A stretch of DNA of 64,000 nucleotides from Setophaga petechia (Eukaryota > Chordata > Aves > Passeriformes > Parulidae): NCBI GenBank assembly GCA_024362935.1, contig JANCRA010000003.1:2718001-2782000 (forward strand), given 5' to 3'. The position numbers and the translations under genes are program-made. How positions within the stretch are numbered: the stretch's first letter is position 1; each line of letters begins with the position of its first letter. Below the pieces are notes generated by a model. It saw only the letters and a list, made by a program, of their open reading frames with translations, made no database searches and was not told the DNA's origin. Below are positions 12,241 through 25,678 of the stretch, in pieces.

Positions 12241-15200
12241 CCATGAAGCACTGTCTGTGGAGGATGTGAACATTTTCATGGATGAAGATTTAATTCTCCA
12301 AGCTCTTGCCTTCTCAAAACAGCAATGCTCACTATCTCAGTGCAGGGTGAATATGCAATTGGGAAGATCTGAGCCTTGCCACAAAACTTGTGCAGTCCTG
12401 ACATTTGAGATGCAGGGCCAGGTTTTATACACAAATAATTGTTGTTCAAAATACACAAAGGGAACCTGGATCTCCACATGGAACCTCATTTACACCTACC
12501 AGTCCCCACAAATCAGTAATTGTGCTGTCTGCTGATAGGGAAGGCTCCAAGAACTGCTCTGAAAGAAGGCCTGCAGTTGGCTCCTTGCCTTGCTAGTTTA
12601 GAGGAAAATTCCTGCCAATTTGGCTGGGTTTAAGTTATACTTCAAATAACAGGAAAAAAAAATTGAAAGTGTTGAATACATTTTGACTTTATCTTAAGTT
12701 TGACTTAAATTAAAATGAAATGCTTGACATGGGATTACTTCTTAAAACATCCTTGGTTATTCCACCTCTACCTAAGAGGGAAGAAAATCAGACACAAAGA
12801 AACGGGTATTGAAATCCAGAGATTTAAAAATCAGCTGCTGTGCTCAGTCTGATATATTCCCTGACCTACCCAATTGTTTCTACTCCTGCTCCCACACAGA
12901 CAGAATTAATGCATCCCAAGATGCAACTGTGCATCTGTTTTATATATTTGACCAGTCACTTCAGAAATATTTTTAACTTGTGGGGAGCATTTGCAAGTGT
13001 AAGAGCAGGAAAGGTGACAAATAAAGGTGAGAGTATACAGTTTCCAGACAAGAATAAGGAGACATAACAACTATGGACAAAAATCTACTTCTCTGTGATC
13101 CATCCTGTATGTAATCCCCAGTAGGGATTCAGTGATTTCACCTGGAAAGTATTGGGAGGTTGTAAGGAAATCCTGCTTGTTACTAGGCATAGGTAGCAGG
13201 CAGGTTGCCTGCATCCACAGCTGCAGTAGCACAAATTTCTGCTGCTTGGATTGAAGGTAATCTCAAGATGTTGTGTAAATCAGGCCAGCTGCTATTAGCT
13301 GCACACCCAAACCAGCACATGACAATATGAGGTAGTAGACAGGAATGTACAAAGCAGGATAAATTCTAAATAAAGGACCCTGTGACCTTCCAGACAAGAT
13401 TTTTGTTTCTCCAGATGAACTTTTGCCTTAATTCCTACTAATGAATTCTGAATCTTCGTACTAAAAATCAAAGGTGGCGTCCTCCCTCTGACAGCAATTG
13501 GGTCTTAAAAAGTTTCCTGACTTAATTTTCCCTCACATAAATGCAAGTTGAAGGTTCATGTCTGATCTGAGCCCCTGCTCTTTCCCAGTTTCTTAAGCTG
13601 ACAGGGATTTCTCTTTCCTTCTAATCCGAGGATCCCCACTGGGAGGGCTGCAGAAGAGGAAAGGAGGCTGGCCACACAATGCTGGAAAGCAAACTACCTC
13701 CAGCTTCCTCCAAATCCCCTTCCCAGTCCCAGAGGAATGTGTTCAGGAGGCCAAATGTCTCAGGAAGCAGCTGCCACACTAAATACTTCTAGCTGGGGAC
13801 TAGTCCTGAGAGGGTCTAGTTGAACTGGGTTGGGAACTGCTGGTGAAAGCCCCCAAAAGCAGCTCAGCAGAGAGCTGCCCCCAGCTTGTGTTTCAGGGGC
13901 AAGGAGGAGATCAGAACCCCCCTCACAGTGCAGAGGCAGGGGGCTTTTAGCACTTGATATGTCAAATCTTGCTTAGGGTAGATAAGCAAAATCACAGTGC
14001 TTCCCTGCTTTGGAGCTGGGAGTTTTTCCCCCTCCTGAAGGATGACAGTCCATTTTATGCAGCATACCTAAGGGTGCAATGTCAGGAAAAGATGCCTGCA
14101 GTTATGCATTTGAGAATTGTGGAGGTTCAGGGGGATTTAAAGGAAGCTGTAGACTCTGAGGTTGTGTTCTGGTGCCCATCCCAACATGGACAATGTGTGT
14201 GTGTTACAAGGGAAGAAAAGCTGATTGCAGTCGTGGCTTGCTGTACTTCATTTTTAATGTCCTTGGTTAGTGCAAGTGCAAATGTTGGGCTGAAAAAGGC
14301 AATAAAAAGCTTTGATTCAGCGTATTTACACCAAAACTAGCTTATCGTCCAGTTATCAGAATTTTCTTTGGAAATAAGATTTGTCCTTTGCTTTTCACAT
14401 TTCTTTGGATAGATGATATACTTGGGAGGATTATCATCACTTTTATTTTTTTGGAACACAAATTGTTATAAAAAAATCCAATATCTCTGTTTTATAGAGA
14501 AACTTCAACAAATCTTTTTGTGAGGAGGGGATGAAATCTTTCCAAGTTCTAATGCTCCTAATCCCTGAAGTGTTTTAGGAGGAGTAGACCTGCTGTCTGC
14601 AGTGTGTTGCAGGCAAGACCGACCTCTGCAGGACAAAGTAGGGCAGGTCTGAAGAAAATTAGGCTGAATGTATCTTGTAGTCGTACCACTAAAAAGTAAG
14701 TGTTCTCCCATTTTTGGGAGAAAGTCTTTCCTCCTTCCTATTTTCTTGAGTCAAACTCATAGTTTGAGCTTACAGAAAGGGGCAGGTGAAATTTTTGTTT
14801 GAGCTCCAGCCCTCCCCAAAGAGGGTTTCCTCTGCTCCCACTGATGCACAGAATGGCTGTGAAGGGTAATAAATTCTTACCACTAGCTCTGCTCAGGGTG
14901 AGAAAGTGCAAAGTGCTTGTCGGGGTCTAGGACACTTTGCTATGAATTTTAAAAGTTACACAGTGGTGGAATTCAGCCTAACACTGAAAAGGAGATTAAC
15001 ATTTTTCCAAGACCCCTAGGACCGAACTGAGATGGGGGGACAGGATGTGTGTGATGTGTGTGGCAGATTGGGAAATGCTTCTCCTGCTACGTGCTGAAAT
15101 TGAGTTTAATATATTTTTTAGGTGTCTTGGATGAAAAAGATGCCTTTACTGTTTTAATGGCTGCTCTGGTTCTTTTCCTTCTAATTACCTGCCAGCACCA

Positions 15201-15742
15201 GAGCATGTTGCTCTTGTATAGTCATCACTGCAGATTCTTTGGAGACCCCAAAACAGCTGAAGAAAAGCTCCTAAGCCTAACAATTTGCTCAGTGAGCAGT
15301 GGAACTTGTGAATCCAGGCTTCCTGTGCCCCTGCAGTGTGGGTGCTTTGGTGGCCAATAACACCAACCTCTCTGAAAGGGGCTGCACACATGATGGCTGA
15401 TAAAAAGCTTCTCTGATGGCTGATAAAAACGTGAGCTCACACCATGGTTCTCCTCCTCTCAGGAGTCTCTCCCCTTTCCTGATGCCTGATGGGAGAAGCA
15501 GGAACTCAGTGTTTGAGTCCTCAGCCCTGCTGTGAGGTTGGGTGAGGATTTGGTGGCCAGACAGATTTAAGAGCTGTACAGGGAGAGGACAGCAAAGACT
15601 GAGGAGCACATGTGCACACATGGAGGGGTTTGGTGGCCCATTGACTGTCCCTGTGTCCTAGGGTGAGGTTATGATGCTTGTATCCCCATTTGTGTGTTCT
15701 GTTTATGCTGGATATTATGTTCTGTGCCTTCAAGACTGGCTC
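12241..15742. other. Non-coding, no recognisable gene
   Basis: No exon or RNA gene recognised. A 16-base perfect direct repeat (TGATGGCTGATAAAAA) occurs at 15,391-15,406 and 15,414-15,429, a small local duplication. The longest minus-strand frame (15,521-16,063, 180 codons) runs antisense through the LTR and is not considered a gene. Confidence 0.6.
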
Positions 15743-16296
15743 TGAAGAGTGAAAGTTTTGTTTTGGTTTTGTTATCAGCCGCTCCCTCACGGCTGGCGGG
15801 ACACAAAGACAGGGCAACACATGGTGCTGCTTTTGCTTTTTGCTTGGCTTTTTGCTTTGCTCTTGCTTCTGCTCATTAGCTAGTTTAGCTAAGCAGTCCA
15901 AATTTTTCCCTGGATTGTTTTTCCTTTCTCTTTTTTGGACCAACTTGAGCCTGCCCCGGACTGGGCCCTGGCAAACACCGAGAGTTTGCACCTTGGGCCC
16001 AGCGGGGCCTACTCTGGGCAGCAGCTGCCCCAGCCCCGGAGGGACTGAGAACAGAGCGACCACCCCCAGAGAGACTTTCTGAATTTGTCATCTTTTTCAG
16101 AGTGGTGACAGAGTGGTGTCACCCAGTATTGTTCATTTTGTGTGCTGGGGGTGCTGTGCCTGTTAAATAAACAGGTTCTTTCCACTTCTCTCCAAGGAAT
16201 CCTTCCCAAACAGGTTGGGGGGAAGAGCTGTGTGGGTTTGCTTTCTGGAGGGGCCCCTTTGGAGGTTTTCTCCCAAATTTGCCCTAAACCAGGACA
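15743..16296 (+). mobile_element. Probable solo LTR of a passerine-type endogenous retrovirus
   Basis: About 554 bases begin TG and end CA. They include a CpG-bearing stretch (CTCACGGCTGGCGGGACAC), a CTTTTGC/CTTGC-rich region, a GC-rich middle, and a polyadenylation signal, AATAAA (16,165-16,170), in a GTTAAATAAACAGG context. The end reads GCCCTAAACCAGGACA. I recognise this pattern as an LTR family common in songbirds, from familiarity rather than a search. No gag, pol or env follows and no second copy is nearby, so it is best read as a solo LTR. I could not match target-site duplications, so the left boundary is uncertain. Confidence 0.68.
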
Positions 16297-17204
16297 CCCT
16301 ATAAACCCAGCCCCCTTCACCCTCTGTCCTCCCTGCAGGAGCATTGCTCCTCTAGCAGTTGGTGGCACAGGTAATTTCATAGCTGGGTTGTGAACTGGTC
16401 ACACCTAAAAATGTGTGAAGGATTGAGTCTTAGGTTTGGGTTAATAAGACTCCTGGCTTATCTTTTTTTCAGCCAGCACCATTCTCTGCTCTGCTTTGTT
16501 CTACAAACCCTTCCTGCAGAGGCAGGGATGGGGTGAGGGGGTACAAATATTTTGTCTTTTCATTGGCAGCACCTGGTTTAAATGCACACTGAACCACAGG
16601 CACAGACACCAGGAGAACACAAGTCTTCTTTCTTAAGAAAATAAATCTAAAAATATCTATTAAAAAAACCACAAAAACTGGTGGGTTTGATACCTAGCAG
16701 AGGAAGAATAAACATAAAACCAATGGTCAAAACATGAAGATTTGTTTTTCCAGTGACTCTGACTTATACAGAGAGATATTTCTTTTTGCAAGAACAACAA
16801 AGGGAGCAGACAGAGCAGAAAGGTTTTGCAGCTACACCAGATTCTCAAACATAGATCCAGGCATGAGAATTTTAACAAAAATTTCACACGACCAAGTAAA
16901 AATAGTAGTGGGGAAGTCATGGAAAGAATAGAACAGCCTTGAGGAGATAATCACACAAAAAGCACTGCCTAAGGATGCTTAAACCTCCATCATTTGGTAT
17001 TGGATGCTGTTCCATTGAGGATGCAGGGTTTCTATGAACACTCAACAGTTTTACTACATGTCTAACTTACTTTTCATTAGATTTTTGAACCCTTCTAACC
17101 TTTTAAAAATGACATAAGAATATAACTGAAATTCTGTCTCAGATCTAGGTGATCTACATGTTCTGCTTCTGGCTATGGTAATGTCAGAATGTCAAAATGT
17201 GTTT
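16297..17204. other. Non-coding, no recognisable gene
   Basis: Ordinary AT-leaning sequence between the LTR and an old CR1 tail. No exon, RNA or further repeat recognised. Confidence 0.55.
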
Positions 17205-17272
17205 GTGTGATACAGGAGATCTAATTTGGTGATCACAATAATTCCTTCTGGCCTAAAAAATACTGTAAATGT
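17205..17272 (+). mobile_element. Ancient CR1 3' terminus
   Basis: GATACAGGAGATCTAATTTG followed by GTGATCACAATAATTCCTTC and TGGCCT reproduces the tail shared by old CR1 copies in turtles, crocodilians and birds (recalled form: 'caggaggtcagactagatgatcacaatggtcccttctggcctt'). Only the last ~70 bases are recognisable. The divergence suggests an insertion older than modern birds. Confidence 0.6.
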
Positions 17273-19977
17273 ATCACTGTCTGGGCTTTGGATACTGAAA
17301 AAAACCCCAGATTTTTGTTGAAATGGAGCTTTTGAGACTTATTTTTGAATTGTGTATTTTGTATGTGGAAGAGCTTTGGTTGCTGCTTCTTTTGTGATGG
17401 AGTGGCAATTTTAATTTCTGTTCCAATTCATTGTTTTCCAGAGCCACACCTGGATACAAAGACAGACTGATTCTGGTTTGGATGTCCTGTTTCTGGAACT
17501 CTGCAGAGTTTCAGGACTTTAATCTTGAATCCTGAATGGAATCAGGAAGATCTTAAGTCCTTGTTATTATTTCTTGTTCCCTATCCCTCTTGCTGTTGGT
17601 TATTGTTCTTGTTCTTGCCATTGCTGAAGCTGCATGACCTGGAAGAGGAAGAAAAGCTCTCTCCCCCAAAGGTCTGCTTGTTTCCACCTCACATTAAATT
17701 GACATTATGGCCATCAGCACTCTGCATTTGTGCTCCTAAATCTGCACTGTGCCGTGGCAGGTAGCTAAGAAAGAACTTGTGCACAAAATACTATTTTGGG
17801 AAGAAGTGTTACTTCAGGTAGAACAAAAATGACAAACTCTGAGCACGGGTATTTCCCCTTCCATAGGCTTTATTCTGGAGTTAGAAATAGGAAAGCCAAC
17901 AGTGTTGTGGTTGGTGATCATCTGACACCTGCCCTGCCATAACCAATGCCATGGAGGAACAAGCAGTGCAATGTCCATCATTACCTACAATATTCCCCTT
18001 ATCCCTGCTTTGTCAGTTTACTTAAATTTTAATTACAGTCTTAGTTACTATTCTGTCATCTCTGTGCTGCAGAAACACACTGGAATTGATAAAAATGCCT
18101 ATATATTTAAAAATGCCTGTATATTTTGACTGAGGCAAAGTACTGAAGTGATAGATTTGGAGCAGGATTTTGTTTGATTATACCCCAGCCACTGGACTCT
18201 TGAGCTGCTTCAGTTCCCTGCTTGCTTCCAGGAGGCTTTCATTTTGAATAAGGTCAGTCTCTGCTCCCCAGCCATCTGGCTTCAAGCTCTTCAGCATTTT
18301 CCTCTTAATCCCCTTCTTATGCAAGCCCAGAATAAAGGAGTTTCTTCCAGCTCCAGATAAGTAGTAGCTGGATTTTTCTCTCCTGGTTGCCAAAACTTCC
18401 ACAGTTCATCACAGCAAACAGTCCAGCTCCACATTCTGACCCACTGGACCTTGGCTGAGGTATTTGGCCTGCAGGTCCTACTGTGTTGGGGAAAATGAAA
18501 TTACATCTGCAAAGTTGATCACAGAAATCGAAGTTTTCTTTGCTGAAGATGCAGAATTTTTGCTATTTCACCAGAAATTTTAAACCAGCACTAGTGAGAT
18601 GTGTGCAGGTGGAAGTGCCTACACTGCAATCATCTGCACTGTGCTAATATTCTGCATTTCTTTACAGTTCATGGAGGGAAAGGCATATGGAGATTGTGAT
18701 TTATCTCATTCAGATGTATGAAGTTATTCAGATGAGCTAGACCTGGAAGTGATGTAGCTCACCTTCATTCTCTCCAGTGATTAAAGGGAGTTTTAATTGG
18801 TTACAAAGCAGACCTCTAAGTGCAGAATCCTTTCTGAGTCCTTAGAGAATTAAGATGTCTGAAAATCTGAACTCTGTTGATTTCAGGATTGTATTTCTTT
18901 CACCAGGTTCAGGCTGAACTCTGCTTGCTAAGAGCATCTTAAGGTGATTGTAAAAATCAGGTGTTGTAGCTGTGACATTATTACCATAAGCTGTAGCTCA
19001 CAAATGCCTCCAGATAAACTGAAATGTGCTTTCCATCAACACCAGGCAGGGACAAGTCTCTTTCCCTTCCTTTCTGTCTGCAGGGAGGGCAAAGGGGAGC
19101 AAACCATGTCTTTTGCAATTCAGAACTGAGCAGCCTCCACTTGTGTCAGTGTTCCCAAATGTTTTCCTTGTAGAACAGTGGGATCTCATGGAACAGAGGA
19201 TATTGTTTCCCACACATCTGTCTTTTTCAAACCCACATCACCACAACAGCAAGCACTTGGTTTTAGTGACCTCCTGTGCCCATATTTGTGTCTCATTGTG
19301 GAGGGAAAGGATTTTCCTCCCTTAGCAGGTGAACATCTAGGTGGTGTCTCATATTCCATCTCCTCAGAGGCAGGGCCTGCAGAGCAGGCATCAGGAAGGC
19401 AGCAGACTTCAGGCCTCAGGAGAATGAGCCAATGTTATTAAACCTGTGCTTTTTCCTCCCTTTGCAACACCAGTTTCCAGCCTGTGGTCTGTGTGCCTCT
19501 GGGAGTCTGTAGAATGCTCCAAGAGGTCCATGAAAAACAGCTAACAGGAGCAAGGCTATTGTCAGGAGGTTTAAATTCCCTGTACAAGGATACATACCTC
19601 TTTTGGAGGGAAAAAAAAAAATAATAGGCAGCTTGTAAATTGAAAACTGTTGAAAACTGCAGCTCTGCAATGTTCCAAGGAATAATTTTTCTGAACGCTT
19701 AGATGCGTGAAGGGTCGGAGGGTGAATTATTCTAGCCTGGTGGTTAGAAGTTGCTTTAATAATAATTTAATTATTTTGTACAAACAGGAGAGGCTGAAAA
19801 TGTCCTACCTCTGAATATCCTGTAGTGCAGGAATTAGGAAAATCTCTGGGAAGGTGAGAGGCTTGAATTGGGCAGGGGAAAATGTTGAAAGCTTAGCACA
19901 TGTGTGGGGAAAGTTCCCTTCTTCTCTATACTGGGTACATAAAAGCAGCAACACCTTTCCACACCTCTCCCTTCCCA
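17273..19977. other. Non-coding, no recognisable gene
   Basis: No exon, RNA gene or confident repeat was recognised. Open frames are all below 100 codons. Confidence 0.55.
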
Positions 19978-20038
19978 GTGTGGACTCTGGTAAATGTTTC
20001 CTTGTGCTGTGTGGACTCTGGTAAATGTTTCCTTGTGG
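19978..20038. repeat. 31-base tandem duplication
   Basis: The unit beginning GTGTGGACTCTGGTAAATGT occurs at 19,978-20,008 and again from 20,009, almost identical except for one extra base near the end. This is a recent head-to-tail duplication, probably by replication slippage. Confidence 0.92.
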
Positions 20039-20146
20039 CTGAGCAGTGGGAGTGCTGTACATGTGCTCAGTGGTGGGGTGATGTCCTGGAAGAAAAGGCT
20101 GTGAGGGTGGATGTTGTGTTTTATCTTCTTTTCTACTGCCAAGGTT

Positions 20147-20800
20147 GGGATTAAATGCTCGAGATGGAATTTCTTGTTGGGACTCAGATGTTTGTTAGTT
20201 CTTATCCATGTTACAGTGTCAAAGAGTGTGAGTTCTACAGCACTTCACTCTAACAAACCAAAAATGGAGCCCTATCCCTCTCTCTCTAAGATCTTTTAAG
20301 GATAAAATGTCCAATTAAGAAATGACACCTAAATTATTTTTACTTTTAATCCAATAACCAACCATCCCCGTCCTGCAATGCAAACTTTTCTGTCCAATTA
20401 CACAAAACCACCCAAACTCATGAAGGAGAAGGTGAAGAAGAAGGACCAGCCACTGCCCTAAAACCTCCATCTTGCTTTATATATATTACTATATTCTAAA
20501 ACCTTAAACTCTTAATTTTTCCACCACATGATATGACACACTTCTATTCAAACTCCACACCCACAATCCCAGTTCTATCATTCCATTTTGGAAGACTTTT
20601 CCACAGCTTCAGGTCAGTGCAGTGTTCTCTTGGGGCTTGGTGCCTGTCAGCACAGAAATCTGAAATTCTCAGCATCCAGCGCTCCAACAGGAGGAAATCC
20701 AGAGGTGCAGCTCCACTGGCACTGCACCCAAGGTGCTGGAAATCTGTGTTTGTGGGCTCAGCACCAAAAGGTGCTTTGAGATTAAGCCTTTTGTGGTTTA
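20147..20800 (-). mobile_element. Probable ERV-derived repeat, reverse orientation
   Basis: Blocks such as CCAATAACCAACCATC, TGTCCAATTACACAAAACCA, CACCCAAACTCATGAAG and GGAAGACTTTTCCACAGCTT belong to a sequence I recognise as recurring in songbird genomes. It is probably the leader or gag-proximal part of an endogenous retrovirus lying on the minus strand. The left part (from GGTTGGGATTAAATGC) fits the same element. No long coding frame remains, so it is a fragment. The class is not certain and the right boundary is approximate. Confidence 0.55.
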
Positions 20801-23800
20801 CTCAAGGCCACAGAAGTTCTTGGTAAAGAAGGGATGTGAGCTCAACTTTAGCAAATATAACACCCAGTACCTTGGCCACAGGGCTGTGATGTCTCTATTA
20901 ACACAAGAGTAGAAGTGATCAGATTAAGGATGAGCAAGAGATGATTTTTTTTCCCCAGAGAAGTTAAAAAGAGAACCAGCACATGGCAGTGCTACCACCA
21001 AGGAAGGTGTGCCAAGGGAGGAGAGGGGCAGGACAAAGCCCAGTGTTGGATGTGGAAAGTAGAGGTGTGGTGCAGAAAGAAATGTAAGGTTGGATTTACC
21101 AACCAGGGATTGGTAAAAAATTGATTTACCAAATCAGGGAAGGGTTACAAGAGGGTCACTGCTGCTCCATGATTTCCACACACAGTTCAGAGCATCCTAA
21201 CAAGAGGCAAGGATGGGTACATGGCTGTAGTAGAAATGACACTCAATTTAAAGAAATGGATCAGCTTAAAAGAATGAACAGCTTCTTGCTCCTCTAAAGA
21301 GCTGTAATTGAAATCAAGACAACCTACTACTTCCTGAGGGCTTTGTCATTCCCCTCAGATATCCCGAGGATCCATAATTGGATTTTTACCATAAACAAGA
21401 ATTGAGAAACATGTTTCTTATTTAGGTTGTTCACGTGCTTTTTTTTTTCTTCCCTTAGTCAAGGGAATTTCTGTGGACATGAATGGGAACAGGAAGGGAA
21501 TTTGTCATGTGGGGAAAGGGAAACTTCCCAAAGTCCACAGAACTCAAAACTATTAACCTATTTTGGGTATTTAGAAAACAAAATGTTTACCCTCACAAAC
21601 TTGTTTTGCCTGTAATTTAAACTCATTTTCTCTCCCATGCCATTTAAGAAGATTACATTTCAAAACCAAACAGATTTTCTAGGGAGCCTGCTTATGTATT
21701 AAAGAGGGCTGACAAAAGCAAAGCAGCCACAGATCAGTCCTACAGAAAGGATTTCTGTATTCCCTGCCCTCATATTTTCTAATATTTCTTCTGTTGGAAA
21801 GCATTTTAGATATTTTTTATTATATTAAATATTAAATTATATATTATATAAATTCAATAATGCACATTAAATAATGATGTATTTGTACTTGTTAAATCTA
21901 TTGCTTGTATTTATTTGTATTTTTGTTTGTATGTATTAAATCCACTGAAGCTTCTGTTTTATTCTCTGCCTTTCAGTTTATTGTGTCTCTGTCAACTTCC
22001 CCCAGCAGTGCATGTCTTGTGAGAGGTTATGCTCTGTTTAGAAAACATGAATCCAATAATATGGAGAACAACTTTCTAATTTGTTGACATTGTCAAAGAA
22101 TTCGGAAAATTTGGAAAATTTCAAACTTTAAGGTCAAACCAGCTGAGAAAGCAAATATTTAAATATGCTAAATTATGGAAGATTGTGGGTTATTCTTCAA
22201 ACTTCCCTTTCTTGTTGGTCTCACTTTGATGCTTAAAACTGATTCAGTTTAGCAGGCAGGGTACTGTGAATAGGAGTGAGATTCCTGTGTGTATTACAGT
22301 GACAACCAAGCAGCTGGTAATGATAAGGGAATTTTCTATTACAAGTCAAGAGGTGCTGGAGGGAAAAGCCAAAGTTGAGCTTTCAGATGTAATTTTCTAT
22401 GTTCTGACAGTTGTGCATTTGATTTTTCAATGTTATGGTTTCCTGCTAGCCCAGAAAGACTATAATGAGAGTTTGGAAGCGCAGTGATAAAATTGGTTTG
22501 TATGTGGTCTCTGAAAGTAAATAGCATGAAAACAATTTGGCTGCAGTATTTTAATTGAATTTAACTGAATCAAAACACTTTATTTTTTAAAGAGCAGGAC
22601 CATTTTTGAATCTTCTAACTTTTTAACCCACATGCTGTATTTTTGTGCTTGTTTTGTCTTCTAAAGAGTTACATTTTATTTCTTTATCTACTCAGAAAGT
22701 TTTTGAACGTATCACTCTCAAAAAGTTCAGGGTGGGTGGTTCTGAAAGCAATTCTGAAGAACAAGTCCCATGGAAATCTGTGGATGTATTCTCCCCCCAT
22801 GGACATGCAAAGCAGGTCTGGATTCCCAGTGGGTCTGAGTCAAAAGCTCACAAAATCATTCTGAGCTTTCCCTGTGACTCCAGTTGTCTTTGGCTCGTGT
22901 TCAGTGAATGGGGAGTCAGTTGACTTGTAATTCTGACCCCAACTTATTTTTATTTATTATGAGTGGACACCAGCTGCTTCTTTGTTGTCTGAAATATACT
23001 GTGTGCCCTTGAACTTTGACATCTTCCTTCCAAGAGGATGATTTAGGCTTTGTCCAGGGTTTGCCAAACCAGCAGGCTGCCCCATACTTTTGGACTTCCG
23101 ACAGACCACGAGGGACCAATCCCCCACCTCCCTTTGGAGCGGTGAACAAAGCGAAATAAAGAAAACATAAATGAGGCCTTATGGAATGGAACTATTGATG
23201 GACAGGGCCACAGCTTGTGTGCTACCTTTGCTGAGATGTTCAATTAACAGTCCTGTCAAGGAGAACCTGGCTTTGGTCATTCAACCTTACTTCATTTGAG
23301 TTGATAACCCTCGATATCCAACAGTGGGATAAACCAGATTCCTCAGCTTTGTTTGTTTTGGCCTACCGTGTCTCTTTATGAGGAAAATGGTCAAAGTAAA
23401 GTGCTTCCTCTGTGTATTTTGACAGGAAACAGTACTAATATGCTTTCCTTTTGTCGTATGCCTTGCTCTTTTCTCCTGGTGTTGTTTAAATATTTTCAGT
23501 CCAATGACATATTTATTAACCCACCACTCTCTGCATGGGGTAAGACTTTGATTGGCCCATCTGTAAAGACTCTCGGTTAAGGTGGTTTTTTCAGCGAGAG
23601 TTAATAATATTACTACTATTCACGTAAAACTCTGAGACAATCTCTTTAAAAATGGAGCACATTTATCTAAAACAGCTGGTTAAGAGAGCATGAGGGCCCA
23701 GCTAGAGTCGGCAAGGTCGGGGGTCAGGGTTAACACCAATCTCTCTGGAACTTTGAAGCTGACATTTTACAGATTATATGTGTCTCAGTGCACAGTGGGC

Positions 23801-25678
23801 ATGGCATATAAATTGGTCTTAGAGGCCCCTATTTGTTCTCTGCATTTTTATGAGCCTACAGAGTTGTTCTTTGAAGCAGCACACACAGAAAATAAAAACT
23901 CATTTTAATGTTGTGGAACTATTTGCAGTAAATCATGTTAACATCCTGGCTTTTCTTTAGAGAGTTGCAGGGTGTTTTTTTCATGTTCTTGGGTGCTGTG
24001 ATTGCCTCTGATTTAATCCTGTAATTTTCCTTCTAATCTCACTTCATACATCTTGTCTTCTCTCCTGTCCCCACTTTGGTGTTTGCACAGTTCTCCTGTG
24101 TGCCTGGCTGGTTTTAAGCTCCAAGGTCACCTTCATTTTGCTTCATGCAGTGTCTTAGTTATTGTAAGTGCTTATTCCCTCCTCTATCAAAAATCCCCTG
24201 GCACTATAAAACCCTTGCTATTGTATGGCACTGCAGCCTTAAAAGAAAGCATCTGATTTCAAAGAGACCAAGTTCCATTCTGGAACTAATTATATCATTT
24301 ACTTTATGATTTTTTTTTAATTGCTAGGTGTTTTAACTGGAAAATGCTGAATTCTGGAGAGCCACAAGGAACAGACACTGTTAACAGAATCTGCTGGAGG
24401 TATTTTAGCCACCTAATTAATTTTCAATAAATGCTTCCAATAGGTAATTTGCTTCTGGCCAAATGTAAATCAACTGGAGACAAATAGGGTTAAAATTGGA
24501 AATGTGTGATGGGGACAATGTTTATGGACAAAATAACCTGGCACTCCTAGAAATAACTTGCTGACAGTAATAGAAAATTGGACCACACAGATGCTAACAA
24601 AACCTGAACACTGTGTGTCTGTCACATGGCCCTGGCAGAATTTCTCCAGCTGGACACACAACTGGCTCCTGTGTGTGGGTCTCACCACACAAGGCCTGTT
24701 TATCCTAATCCTCCTTTGGAATGGGTTGGGAATGACACCCCTCAGTCCTCCCGTACCTGGCATCCTTCCTCAGGTGCCTTTTCTCTATTCTCTTTTGCAA
24801 AAATTGACTTTATCATTCTCTTGAACCTCCATGAAGCCTCAAAGACACTCCAGACAGCATAAACATCCTCTGCAGAGCTTCAAGGCTTAGAGTCATATTT
24901 TCAGGGGTACATAACAGGTGAAACACAGACAATTGATGAATAAAGTTTTCTAATTTTTAATTAATAATGGCACTAATCTACACCATCTTCTGAGAAATCT
25001 AAAATTACATATTCGCTTTTTTTTTTTTTAACGTTTCCTCACCCCTTTCACATATTTTTCACTGATAAATCCCATTGTCTTCTCCAGAAAATGAAGTCAC
25101 TATCTGTCCCTTTCCAAAGGGGATGGTAAAGATTAATTTTGTACTTCCCAGTGTTTCCATGCCAGGTGGCCCTTGGACAGGGCTGTCTCGTGGCCTGGGT
25201 CCCCTATGAAACAACAAACTGCCCAAGTGCCTTCCTGCCCTTAAATCCAAACTGGAAAAAGTCTGACCTGGGCAGAAACAGATTCTTCACCCATGGAAAC
25301 CTTCACATGAAAAGAGAAGTGTTAAGGTTTGATGCCTTTATATTATGGATGTTAAGTCACTCACCTTATACTTTAGAACAAATTAGACAATTTTGTTCAG
25401 AGACAATGACAGGATTGGTGTTACTTGCTCCTGGTGTACCTGTGGGTGCTGGGAGAGACTTCAGAGCAGATGCCAGCTGCCCTATGAACAGGGAAGTCTC
25501 CCAAAGCTGGTGCTCATGGGCAGACCAGCAGCATCCCTAAAGAGATGTGGTGGAGCTGCAGTGACATTGCCATCCTGAAAAACAGACTACAGATAACTCT
25601 GTGGCACGAGGTGTGACAAACATAGGCTGCTGCCAAATACACATGAGGCCAAGGAGGTGTTTGGAGGTGTTTGATTGC
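20801..25678. other. Non-coding, with a possibly conserved stretch
   Basis: No exon or RNA gene recognised. An AT-rich run lies at 21,810-21,860. The stretch 23,080-23,740 looks less decayed than its surroundings: it retains several CpGs and has SOX/TCF-like AACAAAG and TCAAAG words, so it is a candidate conserved non-coding element (inference). Confidence 0.5.

Noticed and set aside
15521..16063. 180-codon minus-strand frame
   Set aside because: It runs antisense through the probable LTR, where GC-rich sequence has few stops; no homology recognised.
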